64,000 bases of DNA from Lachnospiraceae bacterium (GTDB lineage Bacteria > Bacillota > Clostridia > Lachnospirales > Lachnospiraceae), in NCBI GenBank assembly GCA_024404675.1, contig JAKSPO010000004.1, forward strand, positions 58,797 to 122,796, read 5' to 3'. Numbering within the stretch: the stretch's first letter is position 1; the number at the start of each line of letters is the position of its first letter. Below the pieces are notes generated by a model. The model was not told the DNA's origin and searched no databases. It worked only from the letters and a program-made list of their open reading frames with translations. Made by a program: the position numbers and the translations under genes. Positions 53,122-61,697 of the stretch are shown one piece after another.

Positions 53122-55011
53122 TTCGGGTTCAATTGTCTCCGTCGTGTACTTGCGCCCCATGTCGTGGCGTTTCTTTCGATTCTCCACGCTGTCAAAGACA
53201 ATGGACATATCGTACTCCTCGGGATACAGCTCTTCGGCGCTGACGTGCAGCTTGACCCGTTTGTGATTGATCCAGATCTTGCGGCCGGCAATCTGCACCC
53301 GAAGCACACCTTTCTCATTCGCCTCTTCGCATACGATGCCAATCTTCTTATCCGGAAGCACCATAACACTGTCACCGATTCTGAAGCCACTGGCAGTCAG
53401 ATTTCTCTTCCGACCGGTTCCGGCCCGTCGGATTCTCTCCCCCGATTCTGCTTTCCGAAAGCCTTCATTCGTAAACGAATAAGTGCCTGCTGCCTCCTCG
53501 CCATACGCTGCCGAAACCGCAACCCGAAGCATATCGCCCGGCATACCAAGCCTGTCCGCGATGTAGAAAGCACAGCTTTCCCCTGCTTCTCCTATCACCA
53601 TCTGGTAAGTAGGCTTAAGCGTCTGCAGGTCAAATGTCATTCTTGCGTTGATGACGCCTTCGGTCCGTTCCGCATATTCCTTCACCTCAGGATAGTGCGT
53701 CGTCACTAAGTAATTCGCACCACTCTCTCGAAGCTTATCAAGAATCGCAATCGCAATTCCCATTCCCTCCTGCGGGTCTGTTCCGGAGCCGAGTTCATCC
53801 ATGATAACGAAGCCGTCGCGATCCAGTTTCGCTAAAATACCTAGCACATTCGTAATATGTGCGGAAAATGTGGAGAGATTATCATTGATATTCTGCCCAT
53901 CTCCTATATCGCAGAAGTATCCGGAATTCATACAAATGTCCGCCTTCCGGCAGCAGACATGAAGCCCGCACTGCGCCATTACGGAATTGAGCATGACGGT
54001 TTTGATCGCAACCGTCTTGCCTCCTGTATTCGGTCCGGTTATGACAATCCCTCTGTATCCGTTTCCAAGCGTAAACGAAAGCGGAACGCTTTGCCTCGGG
54101 TCCATCAAAGGATGCCTTGCCGCATCCAGAAGGATTCTTCTTTCAAGATTGATGCAAGGCTCACAGGCGCCAAGCTCTATACTAAGCTTTCCCTTAGAGA
54201 AGCTGTAATCAAGCTTCTCAATCAGCCGTATACTGTCCGTTAGCGCCTCCGCACAGTCAGCGACCATGGCCGTTAACGTATATAATATCCGATAGACCTC
54301 ATTCTCCTCGTCAAGCTTCAGAAGCTGCAGCTGTTCGGAAAGCCTCGATACCCCCTCCGGCTCAACAAAAAGCGTATTGCCGGTGCTTGATTTATCGATC
54401 AGGCTTCCCGCAATCTTGTATCGGTATTCCTTCCTGACCGGCACACAGATTCTGCCGTTTCTTGTTGTATAGAAGCTGTCTGCCATACACTCACGATTGT
54501 TACGGATGATTCCCTCCGCCTTCTGCCGCATCTCCTCTTCAAGCTGCTGCATTCCCATCCGGAGCTCAAAAAGCAGTTTTGAAGCGTGGTCATCAACACC
54601 TTCTCCTCTGATTTGTTCGGAAATCTCTTCTCTAAGCTCCTCTTTGGTGTTTAACGACTCATCATAAAAGCTTAAGGAATTCTCATACTGATGTCCTCTT
54701 TTCAGATACGTCGAAAGACGCTCAAAAACAACCAGAATCGAAAGAACCCGTTCCAGCTGGTAAGGGGTAAGACAGTCTCCCTTCGTTGCAATCAGAATTA
54801 TCTCAGCAATCTCTGATACATCCTGAAGCGGCGGATTCCCAAGCTTTTCAATCAACTCTCTGGCCTCTGTTGTATCTCGTAATTCTCTACTAAGCTCTCC
54901 CTCATCGAGGATAATCCATCTGTCGGCAATCTGCTGCTTTGCCTTAGCAGTTACTGCAAGTTCGGACCATATTTGTTTTACTTTATTAAATTCAATCTGC
55001 TTCTCAATCAT
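53119..55011 (-). CDS. MutS2-like ATPase without Smr domain
   Basis: A 630-residue protein of the MutS2 branch. The lever/clamp helical region spans about 1-300 (FYTTRNGRICVPVRKEYR). Walker A is TGPNTGGKTVA (about 324-334), Walker B is VIMDELGSGTDPQEG (about 400-414), and a KOW-like segment lies near 535-600. Full MutS2 proteins have about 780 residues and end in an Smr nuclease or ribosome-splitting domain, which is absent. The C-terminus MGRKYTTETIEPE stops where a repeat unit supplies TGA. It may be a distinct short subfamily rather than a truncation. No mutL or mutS neighbour. Confidence 0.85.
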   Translation of the reverse strand: MIEKQIEFNKVKQIWSELAVTAKAKQQIADRWIILDEGELSRELRDTTEARELIEKLGNPPLQDVSEIAEIILIATKGDCLTPYQLERVLSILVVFERLSTYLKRGHQYENSLSFYDESLNTKEELREEISEQIRGEGVDDHASKLLFELRMGMQQLEEEMRQKAEGIIRNNRECMADSFYTTRNGRICVPVRKEYRYKIAGSLIDKSSTGNTLFVEPEGVSRLSEQLQLLKLDEENEVYRILYTLTAMVADCAEALTDSIRLIEKLDYSFSKGKLSIELGACEPCINLERRILLDAARHPLMDPRQSVPLSFTLGNGYRGIVITGPNTGGKTVAIKTVMLNSVMAQCGLHVCCRKADICMNSGYFCDIGDGQNINDNLSTFSAHITNVLGILAKLDRDGFVIMDELGSGTDPQEGMGIAIAILDKLRESGANYLVTTHYPEVKEYAERTEGVINARMTFDLQTLKPTYQMVIGEAGESCAFYIADRLGMPGDMLRVAVSAAYGEEAAGTYSFTNEGFRKAESGERIRRAGTGRKRNLTASGFRIGDSVMVLPDKKIGIVCEEANEKGVLRVQIAGRKIWINHKRVKLHVSAEELYPEEYDMSIVFDSVENRKKRHDMGRKYTTETIEPE

Positions 55012-55067
55012 TTCTGTTAAACGCTCCTTTCGATTCCAACCAATCCTTCTGTCATCAAAAGTGCATT

Positions 55068-55104
55068 AAAAAAACCATGGTACCTTACACTTAAGATATC
55101 ATGG
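55068..55104 (-). terminator. Hairpin terminator upstream of the MutS2-like gene
   Basis: On the minus strand CCATGATATCTTA (from 55104) pairs with TAAGGTACCATGG (to 55075) with one mismatch and one G-U. Seven T follow. It could end the transcript from the lipoprotein gene at 55425 or from something within 55105-55424. Confidence 0.7.
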
Positions 55105-55424
55105 TCAGAATACAAAACAAGACACCACCGCTTCGCGGCTTCAGGCATATACATAACCGCCTCGGTGTTCTTCAACCGATATATTAAGCGTAACAAAACA
55201 AAGCTAACACGATTACTCCGTTAACTTCATTCATACCACTAAAGCTGTACTGCACAATCCCTACAGCTTTACATATCACATTGGATAATCATGATATGGG
55301 TTATTCACCCACCACGCTTAACATAAACGATCCTCTGCTTTCAACAGTTTTTATATAACTGATGCTAACACCAATCCCCCTTGCTGTCAAGTGGGTATAC
55401 CATTAGCAGAAAATGCACCTAACT
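55105..55424. other. 320-bp gap without a recognised gene
   Basis: No open frame of useful length on either strand. On the minus strand there is TTGACA near 55387 and A/T-rich TATATAAA near 55350, and the stretch ends in the terminator at 55068-55104, so a small RNA is conceivable. I see no known RNA family. Confidence 0.4.
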
Positions 55425-55880
55425 TTACCTTCTCACGCTAATCCTCGCGGTTACATCTTTGTGACACAAAAGCTCGATTATTTCCGCTTCCGATAGATCA
55501 ATACTCCCAAGCATCGTGTACGACCAGGAATTCGAACCGTAGAACACAACCAGATTGCTGCTGTTATATAATACGATATCGCCGCAATGCGTCTCAGTCT
55601 GTTTATCTTGACTACTATACTTCTTCCCCAGTGCGCCCACCTGTTCAAATCCGCCGTACATCGACATCGATACAACGATATCCCCTTTGGCAGCTTCTCT
55701 CATAAGCTCGGAAACGGAAGCATTATTCTCCCAGAGTACCGGAACCTCCGATTCATTAAGATATAACCTCATCTGCTTATCCTCACCTGCATTTCCGTCA
55801 TCTTCCTCCGCTCCTTTTTCACATGCTATCATGCATACAGCAATTCCCATGCAAAGAATACCAATCAGAAATTTCCTCAT
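55425..55880 (-). CDS. Lipoprotein with cyclophilin-like fold
   Basis: 151 residues with a signal peptide and lipobox MIAC, so C20 would be lipidated. The body matches the cyclophilin-like_2 type: MRLYLNESEVPVLWENNAS, FEQVGALGKKY and GDIVLYNSSNLVVFYGSNSW. These proteins often sit beside redox or hydrolase genes; isomerase activity has not been shown for the family. The start is 23 bases after the hydrolase stop at 55904, so the hydrolase and this lipoprotein form one MerR-controlled unit. Confidence 0.87.
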   Translation of the reverse strand: MRKFLIGILCMGIAVCMIACEKGAEEDDGNAGEDKQMRLYLNESEVPVLWENNASVSELMREAAKGDIVVSMSMYGGFEQVGALGKKYSSQDKQTETHCGDIVLYNSSNLVVFYGSNSWSYTMLGSIDLSEAEIIELLCHKDVTARISVRR

Positions 55881-55903
55881 ATACCGTGGCTCCTTCTCGA
55901 TGC

Positions 55904-56899
55904 TTAACCCACGCCGTTCTCTTCAAAAAATCGCTGCAAATGTTCAAAAGGAATCACGTCCAGGTTGTCATAAAGATCGGTATGCACTGCGCCGGGAATG
56001 GAAAGAAACTCCTTATTGGCCGTATACGGGTTCCCCTTTATCATCGCCTCATAGGCATCTCTTCCAAAGTAATAACTATGCGCCTTGTCACCGTGCATGA
56101 TAAGAACAGCGCTTCTGATCTCGTTACTGTATTTAAGAATCGGCTGATTCATAAAGGACTGACACCCAAGCACATTCCAGCCGTCATTAGAGTTAAGGCT
56201 TCGCTCGTGATAGCATCTGCCCTTATAATATGCGCTATAGTCCTTCACAAAAAATGGAGCCTCCTCCGGGACCGGAAGCGGCACACATCCGCCGGCTCTA
56301 CTGTACTCACCCGTTTTATATTCTTCCGTTCTGATTGCATTGAGCTTTTGCTTTGTCCGAAAGCGTGCTTCCTCACTATCCTCGGCATCAAAATAACCCT
56401 TGGCATTCACTCTTGTCATATCATACATCGTGGAAACAACCGTAGCCTTGACCCTTGTATCCAGTGCAGCTGCATTGATTGCCATACCGCCCCAACCGCA
56501 TATTCCAATGATACCAATCTTATCCGCATCAACATTATCCTGCACGGACAGATAATCCACTGCCGCCATAAAATCCTCTGTGTTGATGTCCGGTGATGCC
56601 ATATATCTGGGCATTCCTCCACTCTCGCCGGTGAAAGACGGGTCAAATGCAATCGTAAGATATCCTCTCTCCGCCATCGTCTGCGCATACAATCCTGAGC
56701 ACTGCTCCTTTACTGCACCAAACGGTCCGCACACTGCAAGTGCCGGAAGCTTGCCCTTTGCCTCCCTCGGCATATACAGATCCGCAGCGAGCGTAATTCC
56801 GTAACGGTTAATGAATGTTATCTTCTTATGATTGACCTGCTCACTTTTAGGAAAAGTCTTGTCCCATTCTGCAACTAACTGAAGCGCCTCCGTCTTCAT
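55904..56899 (-). CDS. Alpha/beta hydrolase with Cys at the nucleophile elbow
   Basis: From ATG at 56899 (GGAGG 8 bases upstream) the product has 331 residues and a dienelactone-hydrolase/YcjY-like pattern: ADLYMPREAKGKLPALAV, then FDPSFTGESGG. The elbow is GICGWGG, so the nucleophile is Cys rather than Ser. Late motifs are LIMHGDKAHS and GAVHTDLYD with the catalytic His. It is transcribed divergently from a MerR regulator and has a promoter of the MerR type with a 19-bp spacer, so it should respond to a chemical signal. The substrate is unknown. Confidence 0.88.
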   Translation of the reverse strand: MKTEALQLVAEWDKTFPKSEQVNHKKITFINRYGITLAADLYMPREAKGKLPALAVCGPFGAVKEQCSGLYAQTMAERGYLTIAFDPSFTGESGGMPRYMASPDINTEDFMAAVDYLSVQDNVDADKIGIIGICGWGGMAINAAALDTRVKATVVSTMYDMTRVNAKGYFDAEDSEEARFRTKQKLNAIRTEEYKTGEYSRAGGCVPLPVPEEAPFFVKDYSAYYKGRCYHERSLNSNDGWNVLGCQSFMNQPILKYSNEIRSAVLIMHGDKAHSYYFGRDAYEAMIKGNPYTANKEFLSIPGAVHTDLYDNLDVIPFEHLQRFFEENGVG

Positions 56900-56965
56900 A
56901 CCATACACCTCCGTACAACCATATTATAGCCTATTGAAAAAACGAATTTCATGCTTTATGATAGT

Positions 56966-56996
56966 ATCATAAAACCTAAACTTAACTTCAGGTCAA
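56966..56996 (-). promoter_or_regulatory. MerR-type promoter of the hydrolase operon
   Basis: TTGACC (56991-56996) and TATGAT (56966-56971) are 19 bases apart on the minus strand, the long spacer that MerR regulators compress. The dyad ACCTAAACTTAACTTCAGGT (56974-56993) fills the spacer. Confidence 0.88.
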
Positions 56997-57021
56997 GCTT
57001 TTTTTGAAAGAAGGGATACAT

Positions 57022-57459
57022 ATGTACACAATTGGTCAGGTTTCCGAGATGTTTCATCTTCCCATCTCCACATTGAGATACTATGACAAGGAGGGATTCT
57101 TCCCACAGCTTGTGCGAAACGGCAATATCCGTTATTTCAGTGACACAGAACTGGAAGCGCTTCACGTTATTGAGTGCCTGAAGTCCTCCGGCCTCGAAAT
57201 AAAAGAAATCAAACAATTCTTTCATTGGGTTATGGAAGGCCCCGCAAGTTATCCTGACAGAAAGCAGCTGTTTGAAACCCGCAGAGCGGCTGTACTCGCT
57301 GAGATGGCGCGGCTCGAGAAAACGCTTGCTATGCTCGAATTCAAATGCTGGTATTACGACCGGGCGATTCAGGACGGTAACGAGGATAGCATAAATTCCA
57401 TGCTCCCCCATAACCTCCCGAAGGATATTCAGGCATTGTATGATAAAGCGCATAAGTAA
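57022..57459 (+). CDS. MerR-family transcriptional regulator
   Basis: ATG at 57022 with AAGGG upstream gives 145 residues; a TTG at 57004 is less likely. The winged helix spans residues 1-70 (MYTIGQVSEMFHLPISTLRY, YDKEGFFPQL). The dimerisation helix follows (about 80-115). The effector domain is short and lacks the Cys cluster of metal sensors; one Cys (FKCWYYD) is visible. It belongs with drug or aldehyde responders of the NmlR/AdhR type. It should control the divergent hydrolase-lipoprotein pair and itself. Confidence 0.92.
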   Translation: MYTIGQVSEMFHLPISTLRYYDKEGFFPQLVRNGNIRYFSDTELEALHVIECLKSSGLEIKEIKQFFHWVMEGPASYPDRKQLFETRRAAVLAEMARLEKTLAMLEFKCWYYDRAIQDGNEDSINSMLPHNLPKDIQALYDKAHK

Positions 57460-57488
57460 CCAAAAGAGATGGACCGGTTAGTCCATCC
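57460..57488 (-). terminator. Terminator between merR and the small unknown gene
   Basis: GATGGAC (57468-57474) pairs with GTCCATC (57481-57487). On the minus strand TCTTTTGG follows, so it mainly serves the converging unknown gene. Confidence 0.55.
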
Positions 57489-57508
57489 CTAACACTAAAT
57501 CAGATTTT

Positions 57509-57790
57509 TTAATACGGCAAATACTTCCCACCGCATAAGCTTTCAAGCTGGCCAAACATAAAACTAAGCTTGCCGTCAATCCATTCCCTTTTCAAGGCTG
57601 CCATATTGTCCGCCTTGACGCCGAACGAGCCTACGATATCCTCTTGCTCCATGCCATTTACTTCTCTGCAGAAATCCACATACGAAGCAATCCTCTCGAT
57701 TAGCGTCTTCCATGATTGCGATTCCGTACTGTTCCCACGGAAAATCCGGATTCTATCTTTTAATTTGTCGGAAATTATATCATAATACAT
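57509..57790 (-). CDS. Unknown 93-residue protein
   Basis: ATG at 57790 has GAGGA 5 bases upstream. The product is mostly helical and includes YDIISDKLKDRIRIFRGNST, a helix ERIASYVDFCREVNGME, and QEDIVGSFGVKADNMAALKR, which has helix-turn-helix-like spacing. It has no membrane part. It is possibly a small DNA-binding protein, but I recognise no family. It converges with the merR gene. Confidence 0.6.
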   Translation of the reverse strand: MYYDIISDKLKDRIRIFRGNSTESQSWKTLIERIASYVDFCREVNGMEQEDIVGSFGVKADNMAALKREWIDGKLSFMFGQLESLCGGKYLPY

Positions 57791-57852
57791 ATAATTCCTC
57801 AATAATTTGTGTGCACACGGCAGAATCGGCTATTCCCTGCCTGCTATACTTG

Positions 57853-57880
57853 TTGCCTTCACAAAATAATAGTATATAAT
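57853..57880 (+). promoter_or_regulatory. Promoter of the HD-GYP gene
   Basis: TTGCCT (57853-57858), 16 bases, TATAAT (57875-57880), about 100 bases before the ATG. Confidence 0.55.
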
Positions 57881-57985
57881 CTAAAGTAACCGGTATTTCA
57901 TTTGAGCATATACACCCAAGTGCCGCTTGGACTTCGTCTCAAGCCGGTAAATGCGTTACGATTTTAATATAAAGAGGAGATGTCG

Positions 57986-60001
57986 ATGAAAATAAAAGTA
58001 GCCTTATTTGTGAATGGGTGGAATGGGGAGAATGTCGACAACTTTATAGCGGGTTTTAATGGTAGCTTTCTCAATGGAGAAGCCGATCTTTTTGTATTCA
58101 CTTCGTATTCAACGAGTGTCAACAGTATGAATACACGCGATGCAGAAGATTCTATTTATCTTTTGCCCGATATGTCCTTTTTTGATGCAGCAATAGTCTA
58201 TGGCGATGGCATAAAGTCAGAATGGGCAATTCCGGAACTGGTAAGAAGATGTAAGGCGGCCGATGTGCCTGTTATTCTGCAGGGAGTCGATCGGGAAGAT
58301 ACTTCGACGGTTAACGTTGACAGTTTTCTTGGAATGAAGGAACTCTGCAAGCACATAATAGAAGAACACGCCGTAAAAGAAGTCATTTACATTGCCGGCA
58401 CACCGGACAATGCGGATTCCAATTTCAGAATGAATATTTTGAAGGAAACCCTTGAAGAGCACGGTTACAGCTTCGGCGAAGAGAATGTATTTTATGCCAA
58501 TTGGGATCCATTACAGATAAAGAGCTATCTGGATAATAATTACGCGGATAGAAGTAAAAAATTACCGGATGCTTTCGTTTGTGCGAACGACCAGATGGCG
58601 ACATTTTTGGTTCTGTTTCTGGATCAGCTTGGTTATAAGCTTCCCGAAGATGTCATCGTAACAGGCTTTGACAATATGGAAGAGGGCAAATTCTGCTATC
58701 CGTCTCTGGCCACGGTTGATCAACGCTATATGTTACAAGGCGAAGAATGTGCGAAGCTTGTAGTAGAACTCATGCATAACAAAAAGCTCATCAGAAAGAG
58801 AATCATTCCTTGTACCTCGGTTCCCGGTGAAAGCTGCGGATGTATGAACCGTAACGGGGAGGACCTGTTACGAAAGAATATCGGTAAGCTTTGGCGCGAT
58901 GAACGCTACATTTCTGACAATTTGTCGAGAGCAGAATTTCAATTTGATATATGTTTCACGGCAAGTGTAAGATATGAAGATATTCACCCCGGCATGAATG
59001 AGAACTTTTTAGCCTCACTGGGTGAAGTGAATCCGGATTTTCATATTTACCTGAATCCACAGTATAAAGAGCTGGAATATTTGAATGCGCCGGAAGGGGC
59101 CTCTCAGGAGATTTATTTCAGTTCTGTTATGGACACGATATGTGCCAAGACAGACGGCGTAATCTATCGTGAAGATACCTTGGATACCAGAAACCTTTTC
59201 CTCGGATATGAGGAAGGTTCCAAAGGGAAAACCTATATATTTACATCGATTGCAATAAGCACATTTGTCGCCGGATATCTAGTTATAAATTATATGCCGA
59301 GTGCCTTCAGAAGGAGACAATTTTTCGAACTCAAAGAGAGTGTAGATGAGACTCTGGATAAATACCAGAATACCCTTGATAATTACAAGAAAGCAATTAG
59401 AATCAAAGAGCAGACCGAGGAGTTTCTGAAGCAGACGGTGGAAGCGCTTGCTACCGCTGTCGATGCCAAGGATTCCTACACAAACGGTCATTCCAACAGA
59501 GTCGCCTTGTATGCCAGAAGGATTGCCGCAGACGCCGGAATGACTAAAGAAGAATGTGACGATGTATACTTAGCAGGTCTGTTACATGACGTAGGAAAGA
59601 TAGGAATCGACAATAGTATTATCAACAAGAAGGGAAAGCTTACGGAGGAGGAATTTGCCGTAATCAAGCTTCACCCGACACTTGGCGGACAGATTTTGTC
59701 AAAGATTGTGATGTCTCAGTCCCTTGCCATAGGCGCGTATTACCACCATGAGAGATATGACGGAACAGGCTATCCCGAAAAGCTGAAAGGCGAGACTATT
59801 CCTCGTATTGCAAGAATCATCGCCGTTGCCGATGCATATGATGCCATGACCTCAAAGCGTAGTTATCGAGACGTGATACCGCAGGAAAAGGTTCGAGCGG
59901 AGCTCGTAAAGGGAATCGGTACACAATTTGACCCCGAATACGCCAAGATTATGATTCGTTTTATGGATGCGGACGAAGAGTATGCCATGCGAGAGCTCTA
60001 G
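57986..60001 (+). CDS. Periplasmic-binding-protein-like sensor fused to HD-GYP phosphodiesterase
   Basis: ATG at 57986 has AGAGGAG 6 bases upstream. Of 671 residues, about 3-280 match the LacI/PBP1 sugar-sensing fold: KVALFVNGWNGENVDNFIAG, FVCANDQMATFLVLF and VIVTGFDNMEEG. There is no HTH and no signal peptide, so it would be cytoplasmic. A linker domain (about 290-450) and a coiled coil (about 450-495) follow. The HD-GYP domain has H534-D535 in GLLHDVGKIG and HHERYDGTGYP at 587-597. HD-GYP enzymes break down cyclic di-GMP. The architecture suggests a nutrient-controlled second messenger switch. It is the only clear cyclic dinucleotide gene in the window apart from the DHH protein. Confidence 0.93.
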   Translation: MKIKVALFVNGWNGENVDNFIAGFNGSFLNGEADLFVFTSYSTSVNSMNTRDAEDSIYLLPDMSFFDAAIVYGDGIKSEWAIPELVRRCKAADVPVILQGVDREDTSTVNVDSFLGMKELCKHIIEEHAVKEVIYIAGTPDNADSNFRMNILKETLEEHGYSFGEENVFYANWDPLQIKSYLDNNYADRSKKLPDAFVCANDQMATFLVLFLDQLGYKLPEDVIVTGFDNMEEGKFCYPSLATVDQRYMLQGEECAKLVVELMHNKKLIRKRIIPCTSVPGESCGCMNRNGEDLLRKNIGKLWRDERYISDNLSRAEFQFDICFTASVRYEDIHPGMNENFLASLGEVNPDFHIYLNPQYKELEYLNAPEGASQEIYFSSVMDTICAKTDGVIYREDTLDTRNLFLGYEEGSKGKTYIFTSIAISTFVAGYLVINYMPSAFRRRQFFELKESVDETLDKYQNTLDNYKKAIRIKEQTEEFLKQTVEALATAVDAKDSYTNGHSNRVALYARRIAADAGMTKEECDDVYLAGLLHDVGKIGIDNSIINKKGKLTEEEFAVIKLHPTLGGQILSKIVMSQSLAIGAYYHHERYDGTGYPEKLKGETIPRIARIIAVADAYDAMTSKRSYRDVIPQEKVRAELVKGIGTQFDPEYAKIMIRFMDADEEYAMREL

Positions 60002-60068
60002 AATTGCCCCCGGATGACAGACCTTACTCTGTAAACAGATGCGGTTTATAACAGATTTTTGAACATAG

Positions 60069-60100
60069 ATTTGCGGTGCAATTATTGCACCGCAAATTTT
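60069..60100 (+). terminator. Terminator of the HD-GYP gene
   Basis: ATTTGCGGTGCAAT and ATTGCACCGCAAAT (60070-60097) form a perfect hairpin, followed by TTTT on the plus strand. Confidence 0.82.
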
Positions 60101-60142
60101 CTATCAGTTCTATCTGCTAAAACGCAGGTGCATTTTGAAAAA

Positions 60143-60172
60143 TGAGCCCCCAACCCCGTCCCCAAGGGGTCA
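60143..60172 (-). repeat. GGGGACGGGG repeat unit at the pdxR stop
   Basis: A 30-bp unit, read on the minus strand as TGACCCCTTGGGGACGGGGT followed by TGGGGGCTCA. Its first three bases are the TGA stop codon of pdxR, the same arrangement as at the MutS2-like gene. Confidence 0.85.
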
Positions 60173-61576
60173 ATCCTTTTCTGTCAGAATCTCTTCCATG
60201 ATGTCAAGCGCATATTTAAACTTTTCAATATCGAAATTTGTATAATTGATAATAAAATAGTGTGAGTTATTTTCCTCATTCAGAAGATCATAATCCGACA
60301 AAGCATTGATTTTAATTCCTCGCTTAGATAGTATCCCTTCAATTTTTTGATCCGAAATAGTCGTTTTCAATTTGAGCAGAAAATGAAGTCCGGAATCATT
60401 TTCCCAGATTTCACAGTATGGAACAAGTCTGCTATGCATAACAATATCCATAACCTGCTTTCTTTTTCTCATATAATACAGGCGCATCCTATTGATATGT
60501 TTTTCTAAATATCCCTGCCTTATAAATTCAGCAAGTGTGTATTGTTCAAAATTTGACACTGTGCAAGAATAGAAATATAACGTACGAAATAATAGATTTA
60601 CTAAATGCACCGGTAAGACCATATAGCTAATTCGAATAGTGGGAGACAATGATTTTGAAAAGGTATTCATATAGATTACTTTTTCACAAGCATCAATAGA
60701 AAACAAGGTAGGAATCGGCTTTCCTACAGTTCTAAACTCACTGTCATAATCATCCTCTATGATATATCTCCCATCCTTTTTATTGGCCCACGATAATATC
60801 TCATACCTTCTGTTTGCAGGCATGGTAATACCTGTCGGAAAATGATGATTGGGACAGATATGTGCCACATCTGCTCCGGAATGTTCTAAACCAGCTACTG
60901 TCACTCCTTCCTTATCCATTGACGAAAACCTACATTCTATACCACGTTGTTTGTATATTTGAACAAGCTTCTTATATCCCGGTGATTCAATGACATACGT
61001 CTTTTCATTACCCAAAAGTTCCGTCAGCAACCCATAAAGATATTCCGTTCCGGCGCCCACAATTATCTGATTCGGATCCACAATCATTCCACGAAAGGAT
61101 CTGAGATAATCTGAGATTGCTTCTCTTAGCTCTCGAACACCACATATCGGAGCCACTCTCATCAATTCTTCTTTTTTACCATTCATTACCGCGCGTGATA
61201 TTTTAGTCCAAACGGAAAATGGGAAGGAATCAGAAGAAATGCTGTTTCCTGAAATATCAATCTCACATATTTCCTTTTCCGGAATGGCGATATCATAAGT
61301 TATACGTCCGGAAGAAGCAATTCTATTTGTCATTTCTTGAAGTTCTGACACATAATATCCCTTCTTTGGTAACGTATATACATATCCTTCACTGATTAAC
61401 TGGTCATATGCATTCTGAATCGTAATGGTACTAATTCCATGATTGTTAGCAAAGCTTCTTTTAGATGGAAGCCTTGTCCCGGATGGAATTCTTCCCGATA
61501 ATATATCCTTTTTAATACATTTATAAATATATTCATATATTGGGCCATCTACATTTTCAAAGTCATATGTCAGCAT
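60170..61576 (-). CDS. pdxR: MocR-type regulator of vitamin B6 synthesis (PdxR-like)
   Basis: A 468-residue fusion of a GntR winged helix (about 1-75, SGTRLPSKRSFANNHGIS) and an aminotransferase-fold domain that binds PLP. K308 in NTFSKSLSPT is the Schiff-base lysine. IEDDYDSEFR (about 265-274) is typical. It is divergent from pdxS with 121 bases between, as in other PdxR-pdxST pairs. PdxR usually activates pdxST when PLP is low and represses itself. GGAG stands 7 bases before ATG at 61576. Confidence 0.9.
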   Translation of the reverse strand: MLTYDFENVDGPIYEYIYKCIKKDILSGRIPSGTRLPSKRSFANNHGISTITIQNAYDQLISEGYVYTLPKKGYYVSELQEMTNRIASSGRITYDIAIPEKEICEIDISGNSISSDSFPFSVWTKISRAVMNGKKEELMRVAPICGVRELREAISDYLRSFRGMIVDPNQIIVGAGTEYLYGLLTELLGNEKTYVIESPGYKKLVQIYKQRGIECRFSSMDKEGVTVAGLEHSGADVAHICPNHHFPTGITMPANRRYEILSWANKKDGRYIIEDDYDSEFRTVGKPIPTLFSIDACEKVIYMNTFSKSLSPTIRISYMVLPVHLVNLLFRTLYFYSCTVSNFEQYTLAEFIRQGYLEKHINRMRLYYMRKRKQVMDIVMHSRLVPYCEIWENDSGLHFLLKLKTTISDQKIEGILSKRGIKINALSDYDLLNEENNSHYFIINYTNFDIEKFKYALDIMEEILTEKD

Positions 61577-61697
61577 ATTTTCGCTCCAATCTGGAATATT
61601 TTTTTATTTAGTTTTGGGTATTTTTATGTAGCCAGTTTTATTATAAAATAACCTCCATCAAAACACAAACATTTTTTTCTCGGGAGGATACTGTAAA
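61577..61697. promoter_or_regulatory. pdxR-pdxS divergent control region
   Basis: An A/T-rich 121-bp gap. On the plus strand TATAAA (61642-61647) is the likely pdxS -10, but no good -35 is present 17 bases upstream, consistent with dependence on an activator. CCAGATTGG-type and CCAGTTTTA elements could be PdxR contact points; this is tentative. Confidence 0.45.
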
